A DNA stretch of 21,057 nucleotides, from assembly GCA_902500695.1 (NCBI GenBank), contig CABVRQ010000062.1, forward strand, positions 2,155-23,211, read 5' to 3'. Below the pieces are notes generated by a model. It did no database searches. It worked only from the letters and a program-made list of their open reading frames with translations, and was not told the origin of the DNA. The stretch comes from an uncultured Nitrospira sp. GTDB taxonomy: Bacteria > Nitrospirota > Nitrospiria > Nitrospirales > UBA8639. The position numbers and the translations under genes were made by a program. This document shows, in pieces, positions 13,843 through 21,057 of this stretch (positions are counted from its first letter, which is position 1; each line of letters starts with the position of its first letter).

Positions 13843-15051
13843 ATGAAAGCCTTGATGTTCACCAATGAATTTCCCCCTTACACCTATGGTGGCGCCGGGG
13901 CTCACGTGGAGTATTTGAGTCGGGAATTATCGCATCTTCTTCCCGTTGAAGTCCGCTGTTTTGGCGATCAACATCTGGAGCAGGGCAATCTGAAGGTCGA
14001 GGGGATTCCCTTAGGAGAGACTCCGTTTGCAGCTCCTAAGCCGTTGCATTCGGTCCTGGGCGCAGTGCAGCGCTGTTGGCAAATGAATGCCGATGGGCTG
14101 GGCGCGGACCTGATTCATTGCCATACCTGGTATACCCATTTGGGCGGTATTATGGCCAAGCTCAATTACGGTATTCCACTCGTCATCACCACGCATTCAT
14201 TGGAACCCCTCCGGCCATGGAAACGGGAGCAATTAGCCGGCGGGTATGATTTTTCTCTGTGGGTTGAAAAGACGGCCCTGGAGATGGCTGATGCCATTAT
14301 TGCCGTTTCCGAAGGAACAAAGAAGGACATTCTTAAATTGTTTCAGGTTCCGGAAGAGCGGATTCATGTCATTCATAACGGGATCGATCTTCAAGAGTTT
14401 CGGAAGGTCCAAAGTCAAGAGGTGTTAATCCGATATGGGATCCCCACTGGGCAACCCTATGTCTTATTCGTGGGGAGGATGACCCGGCAGAAGGGGATCA
14501 CCTATTTGATTCAAGCTCTCTCTTATTTAGATGAGGAGTTTCCAGTCGTCCTATGCGCCAGCTCTCCTGATACGCCGGCCATTGCGGCGGAGATGAAGGA
14601 GGCCCTTGACCAGATTTCGGCCCATCGAAAACATATTTATTGGATACCGGATATTCTCGACAAACCGAGTCTCATTGAGTTGTATTCTCATGCCGGGGTT
14701 TTTTGTTGTCCTTCTATTTATGAACCCTTCGGGATCATCAATTTAGAGGCCATGGCCTGTGAAGTGCCGGTGGTGGCTTCTGCCGTCGGGGGAATTCCTG
14801 AAGTCGTGGTGGAGGATGAGACGGGATTTTTAGTGCCGGTTGATCAATTTGAAGAAGCTCCCTTTAGCCCGAAAGATCCTGAGCGGTTTGCACAGGATTT
14901 GGCCGATCGTTTGAATCAACTGATGCGAGATTCTGAACTGCGGGTGCCCATGGGGCAGGCCGGGAGACGAAGGGCGGAAGAACTCTTTGGTTGGGACAAA
15001 ATTGCTAAACGCACGAAGGCGCTGTACGAAACCGTTCTTGAGGCCAGTTAG
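13843..15051 (+). CDS. GT4 glycogen synthase of the GlgM/GlgA-Corynebacterium type
   Basis: A 402-residue GT4 glycosyltransferase. It opens MKALMFTNEFPPYTYGGAGA (the GGxG donor loop), then IHCHTWYTHLGG, THSLEPLRPWKREQL and GGYDFSLWVEKTALEMADAI. Next come VLFVGRMTRQKG and LCASSPDTPAI, with the catalytic EPFGIINLEAMAC near residue 294. This arrangement matches the short glycogen synthase of the actinobacterial type (TIGR02149). Members either extend alpha-1,4-glucan from ADP-glucose or make maltose-1-phosphate (GlgM); sequence alone does not decide. No glgB, glgC, glgE or treS lies beside it in the window. An in-frame TTG at 13837 is closer to a GGAG, but the family start favours ATG 13843. Confidence 0.88.
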   Translation: MKALMFTNEFPPYTYGGAGAHVEYLSRELSHLLPVEVRCFGDQHLEQGNLKVEGIPLGETPFAAPKPLHSVLGAVQRCWQMNADGLGADLIHCHTWYTHLGGIMAKLNYGIPLVITTHSLEPLRPWKREQLAGGYDFSLWVEKTALEMADAIIAVSEGTKKDILKLFQVPEERIHVIHNGIDLQEFRKVQSQEVLIRYGIPTGQPYVLFVGRMTRQKGITYLIQALSYLDEEFPVVLCASSPDTPAIAAEMKEALDQISAHRKHIYWIPDILDKPSLIELYSHAGVFCCPSIYEPFGIINLEAMACEVPVVASAVGGIPEVVVEDETGFLVPVDQFEEAPFSPKDPERFAQDLADRLNQLMRDSELRVPMGQAGRRRAEELFGWDKIAKRTKALYETVLEAS

Positions 15052-15171
15052 GGCGTTGGGCTGTGAGGTCCCCGGGTGGAAGGGAATATGAAGAGGGGCC
15101 TTTCGTGTTGAGAGCTAAGCAGGGACCCCAGGGAACCGGGCATTCCTGGTGAAGGTTTGAGTCGGCGTGCA

Positions 15172-15190
15172 CCCGGGTCTCTTACCCGGG
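15172..15190. terminator. Perfect inverted repeat over the stop of the small paralogue gene
   Basis: CCCGGGT (15172-15178), a 5-base loop and ACCCGGG (15184-15190) form a strong 7-bp stem. Its loop and second arm contain the TAA stop of the minus-strand gene ending at 15182. It also lies 121 bases beyond the convergent glycogen synthase stop. No T-run follows on either strand, so intrinsic termination is uncertain, but it may separate the two converging transcripts. Confidence 0.4.
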
Positions 15191-15415
15191 ATCGCAGCCT
15201 GTTTGAAACATGGCCTCAAGGCGCTGTACTTCTTCTTTGCGGCGGTGACGTTCTTCCACCAGCATGGAAATCATGGAATTCCAAAAGGAGACTTCAGCCT
15301 GTGACCCGTCCGTTAACCGTTGGTCTCTCCATTCCGTTGCAAAACGGGTATACACTCGAATTTCGCAATCGTTAAAACTTCTGAGCGATTCAAGCAGTTC
15401 GTCTTCAGCATGCAT
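15182..15415 (-). CDS. Small conserved protein, paralogue A, function unknown
   Basis: A 77-residue soluble, charged protein without signal peptide or membrane segment. It aligns along nearly its whole length with the protein at 15822-16088: LRSFNDCEIRVYTRFATEWR vs LREFDDSDLQRYTCFSSEFR, then DQR(L/M), a G-S-AE-FWN core, ERxRR, RLExMxxTGxDP. The helical pattern with aromatic residues and Arg/Glu alternation suggests an all-helical fold. AGGAAGG lies 11 bases before the ATG. Conservation of two copies shows selection. I do not recognise the family. Confidence 0.7.
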   Translation of the reverse strand: MHAEDELLESLRSFNDCEIRVYTRFATEWRDQRLTDGSQAEVSFWNSMISMLVEERHRRKEEVQRLEAMFQTGCDPG

Positions 15416-15546
15416 AAGTCAACCGGCCTTCCTGAAGTTGGAGATGTGAATGATGAATGTTGGTCACAGCGCGCATGAGAATGTGTATCGGCCATTCTTT
15501 GCGCGTTCCTTAGTGTGAGACGCATTCCTTGGAGGAGAAATTGTCG

Positions 15547-15807
15547 ATGATGAAAATGTTATCAAGCGTTCACGTCTGTTATCGGTGGATCGGGCTTGGT
15601 GTGTTCTGTTTCATGCTTTGGGGTTGCGGCGAAGATCCCCGGCAATTATTTGAGACGGCCCAGTTCGAGGAGCAACAGCATAATCGCGTCCATGCTCAGG
15701 AATTATACGAGCAGATTATTCACCAACATCCTGAGAGTGAATTTGCCGAAAAAGCCCGGCAGCGAATAGAGGCCTGGAAGACAGAGAATCCGGAAGAGGG
15801 AAGGTGA
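15547..15807 (+). CDS. Small TPR-like lipoprotein
   Basis: An 86-residue protein from ATG 15547, with GGAGGAG 9 bases upstream (the frame opens earlier at a TTG that overlaps this site). The signal peptide ends FCFMLWGC, a lipobox. The mature part DPRQLFETAQFEEQQHNRVH and AQELYEQIIHQHPESEFAEK make about one and a half tetratricopeptide helices of the kind found at the N-terminus of BamD/YfiO-like lipoproteins, then a charged end. Much too short for BamD, so it may be a protein-binding adaptor at the membrane. It is divergent from paralogue A and converges on paralogue B. Confidence 0.75.
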   Translation: MMKMLSSVHVCYRWIGLGVFCFMLWGCGEDPRQLFETAQFEEQQHNRVHAQELYEQIIHQHPESEFAEKARQRIEAWKTENPEEGR

Positions 15808-15821
15808 CGTGCGCGAACCGG

Positions 15822-16088
15822 TCAGGAGTGATGTTCAGGATCTACGCCGGTTCGATACATATATTCTAATCGCCTAATATCCTGGTCCCGCCGCATTCGC
15901 TCATCAATACACAGGTTCACGACGGTATTCCAAAACCCCGCCTCGGCCATTGAACCCGCTTCCATCCGTTGATCGCGGAATTCGCTGGAGAAACAGGTAT
16001 AGCGCTGCAAATCGCTGTCGTCGAATTCCCGAAGGAAGTTCGGCAAATCTTCCGTATGAGGCATGGGTTCGTGGTGATGGCTCATCAT
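15822..16088 (-). CDS. Small conserved protein, paralogue B, function unknown
   Basis: An 88-residue protein starting at ATG 16088 (an upstream GTG at 16124 has no ribosome binding site). It opens with a His-rich MMSHHHEPMPHTEDL, possibly metal-binding, then matches paralogue A: LREFDDSDLQRYTCFSSEFR, DQRMEAGSMAEAGFWNTVVN, and DERMRRDQDIRRLEYMYRTG. No export signal. Its stop lies 14 bases from the convergent stop of the TPR lipoprotein gene. Function unknown; the duplicate at 15182-15415 is the only informative context. Confidence 0.7.
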   Translation of the reverse strand: MMSHHHEPMPHTEDLPNFLREFDDSDLQRYTCFSSEFRDQRMEAGSMAEAGFWNTVVNLCIDERMRRDQDIRRLEYMYRTGVDPEHHS

Positions 16089-16313
16089 GCAATCTCTTAT
16101 GGAAAATATATCGGTGCGGGCCACCTGAATTCTTGAGGTTTTTTGGAGGATTTCTTCAGGAACCCGACGAGACTACTGCCATCGAAGCATGCCGTTCAGT
16201 GGAGAATGTGTTTATTGTGTGCAATTCTTGAGTGTTGGTTTCTGCTCGAAGGAGATTCCTCATATCGACCACACCATGATGGATATTCACAGAATGAGAC
16301 AAGCGGACGGGGT

Positions 16314-17009
16314 TTACCGGACATCCCGGAAAAACGTAGGAGAAAATGTGGGTAGGCCAAATTCTACATGCAGGATAATCATGAGGACGCGAATAAAACT
16401 TCGCCATATTCCCATTTTGACAAATTTCCGGGAATCGGTGATGACCGTCAAAGGCAAAAGCCGTGGAGTCGTTCGTGTCAGGAGGGTCTGGCCAAACACA
16501 ACATCCTCCAGTACGGCTTGCATGGGATATCCTCCCAACTGAGTAAAGAGGCCTTGTCTCACGAATAAGGCCTGATCTCCATAGACGATATGTGAATGTG
16601 TGCATCGGAGATTATCCAACCAGGAAATCATTCGTAACCGCCAATCTTTTCCAGAGAAGCGATGGCGGAATCCCCCCGCTTGATACGAAGGGTCGGAAGC
16701 GAGGTGGTGTAAATGTTGGAAGGCACTCCGAGGGAGTTGAGTGTCTGCATGGAGAAACAGGAGCCAATCATCGGCGGAGGCCTGTTGCTGGATCACGAAT
16801 CGGGCGCCTGCATTCATTTGTGATGCACGTCCTTTGGGCGCCATACACCACGAAATTTGTGAATGCTGTTGGAGGATTTCAAGAGTGCGGTCGGTACTTC
16901 CTCCATCCACCACGATGACCCGGTAGGGTGTCGATTGGGAAAACACGGACTGGATGGTGCGCGGTAAGGCCTTCTCCTCGTTATAGGTGGGAATGATGAC
17001 CCAAATCAT
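16314..17009 (-). CDS. TIGR04283-type family 2 glycosyltransferase
   Basis: From ATG 17009 the protein has 231 residues. The GT2 fold is clear: MIWVIIPTYNEEKALPRTI at the start, VIVVDGGSTDRTLEIL (32-47), PKGRASQMNAGA (58-69, a signature of this subfamily), and LLFLHADTQLP with the acidic HADT motif. The C-terminal half has GGFRHRFSG, WLDNLRC, YGDQALFVRQGLFTQLGGYP and EDVVFGQTL, then a short hydrophobic end. Family members have been named for arsenosugar-related gene neighbourhoods; the acceptor is unknown. The open frame continues 74 codons upstream over the previous gene, which does not fit the family. It follows that gene by 22 bases, so the two are probably one transcript. Confidence 0.85.
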   Translation of the reverse strand: MIWVIIPTYNEEKALPRTIQSVFSQSTPYRVIVVDGGSTDRTLEILQQHSQISWCMAPKGRASQMNAGARFVIQQQASADDWLLFLHADTQLPRSAFQHLHHLASDPSYQAGGFRHRFSGKDWRLRMISWLDNLRCTHSHIVYGDQALFVRQGLFTQLGGYPMQAVLEDVVFGQTLLTRTTPRLLPLTVITDSRKFVKMGIWRSFIRVLMIILHVEFGLPTFSPTFFRDVR

Positions 17010-17031
17010 CGGAATGTTTCGTGAGTGCCGT

Positions 17032-17715
17032 TTACCGGGCCGCGTGAAGATGGTTCGGCTCGAAGGGATTTTCCTGATACTGTTCTTGTAACCATACGGG
17101 AAGACTGCGTTGAAAGTCCTTCCAATATTCCTGAGGATCTTCCTGAATCGAATGGAAAGAGTCTTGTGCCGAAAACAGCATGGACTTTCCCAATTCCAGG
17201 TAAGGGGGAGCCAGATCCCGCATGTGGTCAATTGACGTATGACTGTCGTCCACCAGCCTCTTTATTGTCCGAAGTCCAAAGCCGTGATGGGCCTCTTCCT
17301 GTTGAAGGAGTATCCGGCGCAATTTGCGAAAGGGGGCGTCTCGTTTGAGGAGGCCCGTTTCCAGTCTTTGTAGAATGGCTTGGCCTAATCCCTCTAAAAT
17401 AATTTGTTCCGCCAGGAGAGACTCCACAACATCTCCACGTGTCAGGGCAGATATGATGAGCCGGCGGTATTGGTTCATCTGGCCGGACATGATCAGAGAT
17501 TGAGGACCTCGTGGAGCCAGCCATCGGATTGCCCATTGAAAGACCACCGCATGTCTTCCCTCCTGCTTGGCCTGGCCGGCGAGAAATCGTTGCATGCCTG
17601 GTTCCCTGACCAGGGTGGCCTGGCCTTTTGCGCAATCGTGGGCCAATTGTTCCCCCAGGACCATAAATTGGAGTAATTGGGCCAGGTGGACATCTTCGCC
17701 TGGTTTCACAAGCAT
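17032..17715 (-). CDS. Ferritin-like diiron-carboxylate protein, function unknown
   Basis: A 227-residue mostly helical protein with metal-ligand spacing of the ferritin-like superfamily. Visible candidates are Glu22 in VLGEQLAHD, Glu52 and His55 in KQEGRHAVVF, Glu103 in LLAEQIILEGLG, and an ExxH in LLQQEEAHHGFG (Glu140/141, His143/144). Two such E...ExxH half-sites give a diiron centre as in ribonucleotide reductase-like oxidases, acyl desaturases and N-oxygenases. The helix containing QYRRLIISALTRGDVVESL is typical. Substrate unknown. GGAG lies 11 bases before the ATG. First gene of a probable two-gene unit with the glycosyltransferase, hinting that it may act on a lipid or glycan made by that enzyme. 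Confidence 0.75.
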   Translation of the reverse strand: MLVKPGEDVHLAQLLQFMVLGEQLAHDCAKGQATLVREPGMQRFLAGQAKQEGRHAVVFQWAIRWLAPRGPQSLIMSGQMNQYRRLIISALTRGDVVESLLAEQIILEGLGQAILQRLETGLLKRDAPFRKLRRILLQQEEAHHGFGLRTIKRLVDDSHTSIDHMRDLAPPYLELGKSMLFSAQDSFHSIQEDPQEYWKDFQRSLPVWLQEQYQENPFEPNHLHAAR

Positions 17716-17873
17716 ATCAACGGGTTCTCCAGGCTATTGAGGTCTGCAACGCTTAGCTGGGCATGGGATCTCTGTTCAGAGGCTTCTCATCTCAGCAGGA
17801 AAAGGAGCATTGTTCCTGTACCTCAGGAAAGGCTTTTTCATTAGGCAGTCTCCAAGCGCGATTGGATGTTACA

Positions 17874-17908
17874 GGTTCCAATCAGAATTTTATGAGAAAG
17901 GTGGAACC
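17874..17908. repeat. Inverted repeat downstream of the DUF547 gene
   Basis: GGTTCCA (17874-17880) and TGGAACC (17902-17908) form a 7-bp stem around 21 bases. The position, about 40 bases beyond the DUF547 stop, fits a transcript end, but there is no U-tract and the loop is long. The surrounding 230 bases between the diiron gene and the DUF547 gene show no ORF I would support. Confidence 0.25.
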
Positions 17909-17945
17909 AGGGATAGAACGAGTTGGGAATGAACCGCCGGAAATT

Positions 17946-18731
17946 TTATTTCTGGGAGAGAGGCGGGACTCCATTCAGGCTCCAGTCATAGTCGAGAAAT
18001 TCAATCGTGTAGGCGTTGTGGCGTAAATCGTTTGCCAAGCCCGGATCCGACACGAATTGTGCGATATAGCCCGGCAATGAGCCTGAATGCTTGATGAAAT
18101 CTTCAGAAAACCAATCGAAGATTTTGGAAAGATAGGCGATGTGGCGATGTCGGTCGAACCGGTTGCGTGTGGGATCGTTGATAAACTCTTGTGCGCTTGC
18201 GGTGAGTTGTTGATCAAGGGAATCGGGGGTGTAGGCTGCCGATTGCAGTTTTGGACAGGATTGTGAGGCGCAGACAATGGCAAAATGTATACGGGGCTCT
18301 TTGAAGTCGGGAATCAAGAGATGCTGTTCCAGGTCATACAAATTCAGGGATTCCTCACCCACCACGTATGTCCGGCCAATAAAAAATCTGTACCGTCCCG
18401 TAAGGGTTGCCGGAGAATATCCATCAAGAATGCCCTTCATGGCAAAGGCATTATAGACGTTAATCCAAAAGGCTAGACGATGGTTGGGAGTCGGAAGTTG
18501 CTGGGGTGCGATGTGTTGAAGGCGTTTAAGGTAACGTTTGAAGTGTGAATCGTGAGCTAGTTGGGGATAGTCCACAACGCCGTTCTTGACATGGGCGATG
18601 AGTGCTTGATGAAAGGATTCATGGGTAAAGGACTCCGGAGAAATAGGTTTTGAAGGAGTGAACGTAGTGGGAATCGTCGAGCATCCCATAAAAAAAGCGA
18701 GAAAAATGATATGAATGATGGGCCACCTCAT
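17946..18731 (-). CDS. DUF547 family lipoprotein
   Basis: From ATG 18731 the protein has 261 residues and a compact lipoprotein signal MRWPIIHIIFLAFFMGC (Cys17). Two upstream in-frame starts (18761, 18803) would give unusually long signals; no start has a clear ribosome binding site, so the choice rests on the lipobox. DUF547 landmarks are VVDYPQL, RLAFWINVYNAFAMKGIL, SLNLYDLEQHLL, PRIHFAIVCASQSCPKLQ and FINDPTRNRF, then IFDWFSEDF and YDWSLNG. The conserved WINxYNA and CASxSCP recall a thiol-protease-like arrangement, but the enzymatic role is not established. Likely anchored to a membrane. It lies 144 bases beyond the SMR gene on the same strand. Confidence 0.85.
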   Translation of the reverse strand: MRWPIIHIIFLAFFMGCSTIPTTFTPSKPISPESFTHESFHQALIAHVKNGVVDYPQLAHDSHFKRYLKRLQHIAPQQLPTPNHRLAFWINVYNAFAMKGILDGYSPATLTGRYRFFIGRTYVVGEESLNLYDLEQHLLIPDFKEPRIHFAIVCASQSCPKLQSAAYTPDSLDQQLTASAQEFINDPTRNRFDRHRHIAYLSKIFDWFSEDFIKHSGSLPGYIAQFVSDPGLANDLRHNAYTIEFLDYDWSLNGVPPLSQK

Positions 18732-18874
18732 AAGGATAGAGAGTCGTATGATCCATTCCATGATGTTGGCAGAGCCCAATTTTGAGATAACTGAAACGAT
18801 CACTTCTTGTATGCCGGATGCCCCATTCGGAAATACGTGATGCTGGAATTGGAATGGCGGTGGGGGCGGGAGCC

Positions 18875-19204
18875 TTATACTCGAACGGTTTGCGAAAACA
18901 CATGAATCACGATCACTCCGGCGATAATCAGTCCCATCCCAATCACTGCCGGTGTATCTGGAATTTCCCGAAAGGCGACTGCACCCACGAGCGCCAGGAG
19001 AATGATGCCGACACCCGACCAGATCGCATAGGCGATGCCGACCGTCATGGTTCGCAACACGAGGCTTAAGAGAAAAAATGCCGCGACATATCCAATGACG
19101 ACTAACAGGCTTGGGCCTAATTTGGTGAACCCCTCGGCTGCTTTGAGTGAACTGGTGGCAATGACTTCCGCCACAATAGCGAGGAATAAATACACGTACG
19201 TCAT
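18875..19204 (-). CDS. SMR family multidrug/quaternary-ammonium transporter
   Basis: A 109-residue, four-helix small multidrug resistance protein, the size of EmrE (110). AAGGA lies 8 bases before ATG 19204, which fixes the start; a longer frame reaching 19258 is not supported. The first helix MTYVYLFLAIVAEVIATSSLKA contains the essential membrane glutamate (Glu13, equivalent to EmrE Glu14). AYAIWSGVGIILLALVGAV holds the conserved W-GxG of helix 3, and AVIGMGLIIAGVIVIHVFS is helix 4. Such dimeric proteins exchange protons for cationic compounds or guanidinium across the inner membrane. A single gene is present, so it should work as a homodimer. Confidence 0.93.
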   Translation of the reverse strand: MTYVYLFLAIVAEVIATSSLKAAEGFTKLGPSLLVVIGYVAAFFLLSLVLRTMTVGIAYAIWSGVGIILLALVGAVAFREIPDTPAVIGMGLIIAGVIVIHVFSQTVRV

Positions 19205-19306
19205 CGAGGCAATCCTTTCTGGGCTTTCTCTTTCTCGAGAAGGCAGTCTTTTACGCAATCACATTCTTTGATGGTAAATGTTTCAACGGATTGGTCGTCT
19301 TGGGGC

Positions 19307-20107
19307 CTATTCTGCCTTGAGCATCAGGATCTCCCGCTGTGGGAAGGGAATCTGAATTCCTGCAGTTCGGAACTCTTCCACAATGGTCTGATAGAGTTCT
19401 GCTTGGGCTGGCACATAATCCGGGATGGGTACCCATGGTTTGACGGATAGGTTAATTGACGAATCTCCCAACAGGGCGATGCCAATGACCGGTGCCGGAT
19501 CCTGTAATACGCGTGGATTAGCCGAGACGATCTTTCGCACTGCAGCCTGGGCTTGGGTCAAATCGGTCGCATAGGCCACGCCAACGGTCAGGTCGAGTTG
19601 GCGGATCTTCCCATAGTTATGCAAGATTTCGCCAATGATCTTCCGATTGGGAATCACGACAATGGAACGATCCAGATGAAGTAACTTGGTGGTGAAAATG
19701 TCAATCGCTTGCACTTCGCCATGTTCGCCAAGGATATCGATAAATTCTCCAACACGAAACGGTTTGGTGAAGATGATACTCAGTCCCGCAAAGAGGTTGA
19801 GGAACACGCCTTGTAACGCCAACCCGATACCGACGCCGGCGACGCCGAGGCCGGCGATCAAGGGGAAAATCTGAATCCCGAATTGTTGAAGCACAACCAG
19901 CAGGGTGAACAGAAAAATGATGCCCTTGATTACTCGTACAAGGAGCAGTCTGATAGGGGCATCCATCTCAATTTTTGCTAAGGAGCGATGAGTGTACTGA
20001 CCAGCCGATTTGGCCAGGAAGGCTCCGATGGCAAGAATCAGTAATGCGCTGGCGGCTTGCAATCCGTACTGAATGATTAAATCCATGCTGATGTCCGTTC
20101 CAAACAT
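19307..20107 (-). CDS. MscS-type mechanosensitive ion channel
   Basis: A 266-residue short MscS-family protein. Two N-terminal membrane helices (about 8-33 and 55-75) are followed by the pore helix GLGVAGVGIGLALQGVFLNL (87-106), with the Ala/Gly packing pattern of MscS TM3. The cytoplasmic beta domain follows: PFRVGEFIDILGEHGEVQAI and IVVIPNRKIIGEIL, the hallmark VIPN(R/S)-xI. The alpha/beta vestibule then includes YATDLTQAQAAVRKIV and PWVPIPDYVPAQAELYQTIV. It acts in the inner membrane to release solutes in osmotic downshock. GGAGG lies 7 bases before ATG 20107. It sits in line with the SMR gene, about 100 bases upstream of it. Confidence 0.94.
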   Translation of the reverse strand: MFGTDISMDLIIQYGLQAASALLILAIGAFLAKSAGQYTHRSLAKIEMDAPIRLLLVRVIKGIIFLFTLLVVLQQFGIQIFPLIAGLGVAGVGIGLALQGVFLNLFAGLSIIFTKPFRVGEFIDILGEHGEVQAIDIFTTKLLHLDRSIVVIPNRKIIGEILHNYGKIRQLDLTVGVAYATDLTQAQAAVRKIVSANPRVLQDPAPVIGIALLGDSSINLSVKPWVPIPDYVPAQAELYQTIVEEFRTAGIQIPFPQREILMLKAE

Positions 20108-20230
20108 GTCTGGTCCTCCAGGGAAAGGTGTTGGCCGGGTGTCTACGCGGGATAGCCTACCGGAAAAGTGATGGGATGACTACATGGGGAGCCATCAGGA
20201 TGGTATTGTTGAGAGACATATGAATGGCCA

Positions 20231-20305
20231 ATGTCCGGAATAATGGGTTGCGCCAAAAAGGGAAATTGCGCTAAGAAAGGCCATGGTAAAAAGTGTGGGT
20301 ATTAG
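20231..20305 (+). CDS. Tiny Cys/Lys/Gly-rich peptide
   Basis: A 24-codon ORF, MSGIMGCAKKGNCAKKG then HGKKCGY, with three cysteines, seven lysines and a near-repeat GCAKKG / NCAKKG, ending in TAG at 20303-20305. The regular Cys-Lys-Lys-Gly spacing and the lone His suggest metal or nucleic-acid binding. It lies 24 bases before the ATG of the secreted TPR protein and could be a cotranscribed microprotein. An in-frame ATG at 20243 is an alternative start. Neither start has a strong ribosome binding site, so expression is unproven. Confidence 0.35.
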   Translation: MSGIMGCAKKGNCAKKGHGKKCGY

Positions 20306-20329
20306 GATGGTGAAAAGAGGAGGAATGCA

Positions 20330-21057
20330 ATGAACACGCATATTCGGGTCATGGTGTCCATGGTTCTGGGGATTGCGGCCTTGTATGGTCCTGCCTTGGC
20401 AGAGCCTGTTCTGCTTCAGGAGGGCTTAGGGAGACATCATTTTCCGATCTCCTCCAATGGAGCAATGGCCCAGCGATATTTCGATCAAGGACTCATCCTG
20501 TCATTTGGCTTTAATCATGCCGAAGCAGCCAGGTCTTTCAGGGAATCACAAAGACGCGATCCGAACTGCGCCATGTGTTATTGGGGTGAGGCGTTGGTGC
20601 TTGGTCCGAATATCAATGCCCCGATGGATCCGTCGGTTGTTCCTCAGGCCTTTGCAGCTCTGGAGAAGGCGGTCGCGCTGAAGGATCAGGCCACCGAAAA
20701 AGAAGGCGCGCTCATTCAGGCGCTGGCGATGCGTTACTCCAAAGTGGTGATGACCGATCGCTCCCCCCTCGACGTGGCCTATGCCGAGGCGATGCGGGCT
20801 GTCGCCCAGCAGTTTCCGGATGACCCGGCCATTGGCGCTTTGTTAGCTGAAGCGCTGATGGATCTGCATCCCTGGAATTTTTGGAGCAGGGGAGGAGAGC
20901 CTCAACCCTGGACACCGGAAATTGTGTCGAGGCTGGAGACCGTCTTAGACCAATCTGCCAGTCATCCCTTGGCCAATCATCTCTACATTCATATCATGGA
21001 AGCTTCGCCGCATCCTGAGAAGGCCCTTCCCAGTGCCGAACGATTACCCGCCCTTGT
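20330..21057 (+). CDS. Secreted TPR protein, 5' part only
   Basis: AGGAGG lies 6 bases before ATG 20330, and the frame stays open to the window edge (242 codons seen). A signal peptide, MNTHIRVMVSMVLGIAALYG followed by PALA, ends before EPVLLQEG. Then come HHFPIS, AQRYFDQGLILSFGFNHAEA, ARSFRESQRRDPNCAMCYWG and EALVLGPNINAPMDP. These are conserved segments of a family of ~500-residue tetratricopeptide proteins with a CxxC in the first TPR. Helical pairs continue (AFAALEKAVALKDQATEKEG, ALLAEALMDLHPW, HPLANHLYIHIMEASPHPEK). Probably periplasmic; function in protein binding is inferred from TPRs, and the C-terminal half is outside the window. Confidence 0.85.
   Translation, partial: MNTHIRVMVSMVLGIAALYGPALAEPVLLQEGLGRHHFPISSNGAMAQRYFDQGLILSFGFNHAEAARSFRESQRRDPNCAMCYWGEALVLGPNINAPMDPSVVPQAFAALEKAVALKDQATEKEGALIQALAMRYSKVVMTDRSPLDVAYAEAMRAVAQQFPDDPAIGALLAEALMDLHPWNFWSRGGEPQPWTPEIVSRLETVLDQSASHPLANHLYIHIMEASPHPEKALPSAERLPAL

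Noticed and set aside
16156..16605. A 149-codon minus-strand open frame
   Set aside because: Shifted frame over the glycosyltransferase 3' half and the gap after it; no motif, and the true frame carries the GT2 signatures.
17010..17231. 74-codon N-terminal extension of the glycosyltransferase
   Set aside because: It overlaps the diiron gene in another frame, and the GT2 fold normally starts at the VIIPTYNE strand.
19232..19241. Palindrome TTCTCGAGAA between the MscS and SMR genes
   Set aside because: It is short, without a loop or T-run, and has no second copy; I cannot assign it as operator or terminator.
1..21057. CRISPR array, tRNA, rRNA, integrase or insertion sequence
   Set aside because: I looked for regularly spaced direct repeats, tRNA-like T-loops and transposase motifs on both strands and found none.

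Overview
The window carries about 25 protein genes, no recognisable rRNA or tRNA, and several decayed genes. The many lipoprotein signal peptides, a BamE/SmpA-like protein and a MscS channel point to a Gram-negative bacterium. Base composition is near 50 % G+C by eye. The gene mix (cNMP-domain thioredoxin reductase remnant, GlgM-type glycogen synthase, class I fumarase, TIGR04283-type glycosyltransferase) would suit a Nitrospira-like member of Nitrospirota, but that is a weak inference and no marker gene is present.

Region 1-7470 is a loose set of small, mostly single-gene metabolic or stress units. In order: the 3' end of an Asp/Glu-racemase-superfamily gene, a SnoaL-like protein, a TfoX N-domain protein overlapping a secreted PHB-depolymerase-type esterase, a gamma-glutamylcyclotransferase-like protein, a 4-oxalocrotonate tautomerase homologue, a double-GNAT acetyltransferase, a class I methyltransferase, a DedA membrane protein fused to a rhodanese domain, a truncated cNMP-binding/thioredoxin-reductase gene, and a MoCo-carrier-like protein. 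Most have their own ribosome binding site.

Region 7470-9590 is accessory-looking. An AT-rich methyltransferase gene of foreign composition sits next to more than 1 kb of DNA holding only gene debris: a Cys-rich gene that appears frameshifted and the 3' end of a glycine-zipper-type envelope protein.

Region 9587-13480, all on the minus strand, holds a class I fumarase followed by a tight four-gene lipoprotein operon. The operon comprises a BamE/SmpA-like protein and three tandem paralogues of one lipoprotein family of unknown function. It is the most system-like unit of the window and probably acts in the cell envelope.

Region 13843-17715 contains a GlgM/GlgA-type glycogen synthase; then two paralogous proteins of about 80 residues of unknown function on the minus strand, flanking a small plus-strand TPR lipoprotein; then a glycosyltransferase and a ferritin-like diiron protein that look cotranscribed. 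Region 17946-20107 has a DUF547 lipoprotein, an SMR-type transporter and a MscS channel, all on the minus strand. The window ends with a tiny Cys/Lys/Gly-rich ORF and the 5' part of a secreted TPR protein.

Best candidates for something undescribed are the tandem lipoprotein trio with its BamE-like leader gene, the paralogous small-protein pair, the diiron/glycosyltransferase pair, and the tiny Cys-rich peptide in front of the TPR gene. All of these are read by eye; no database search was possible.
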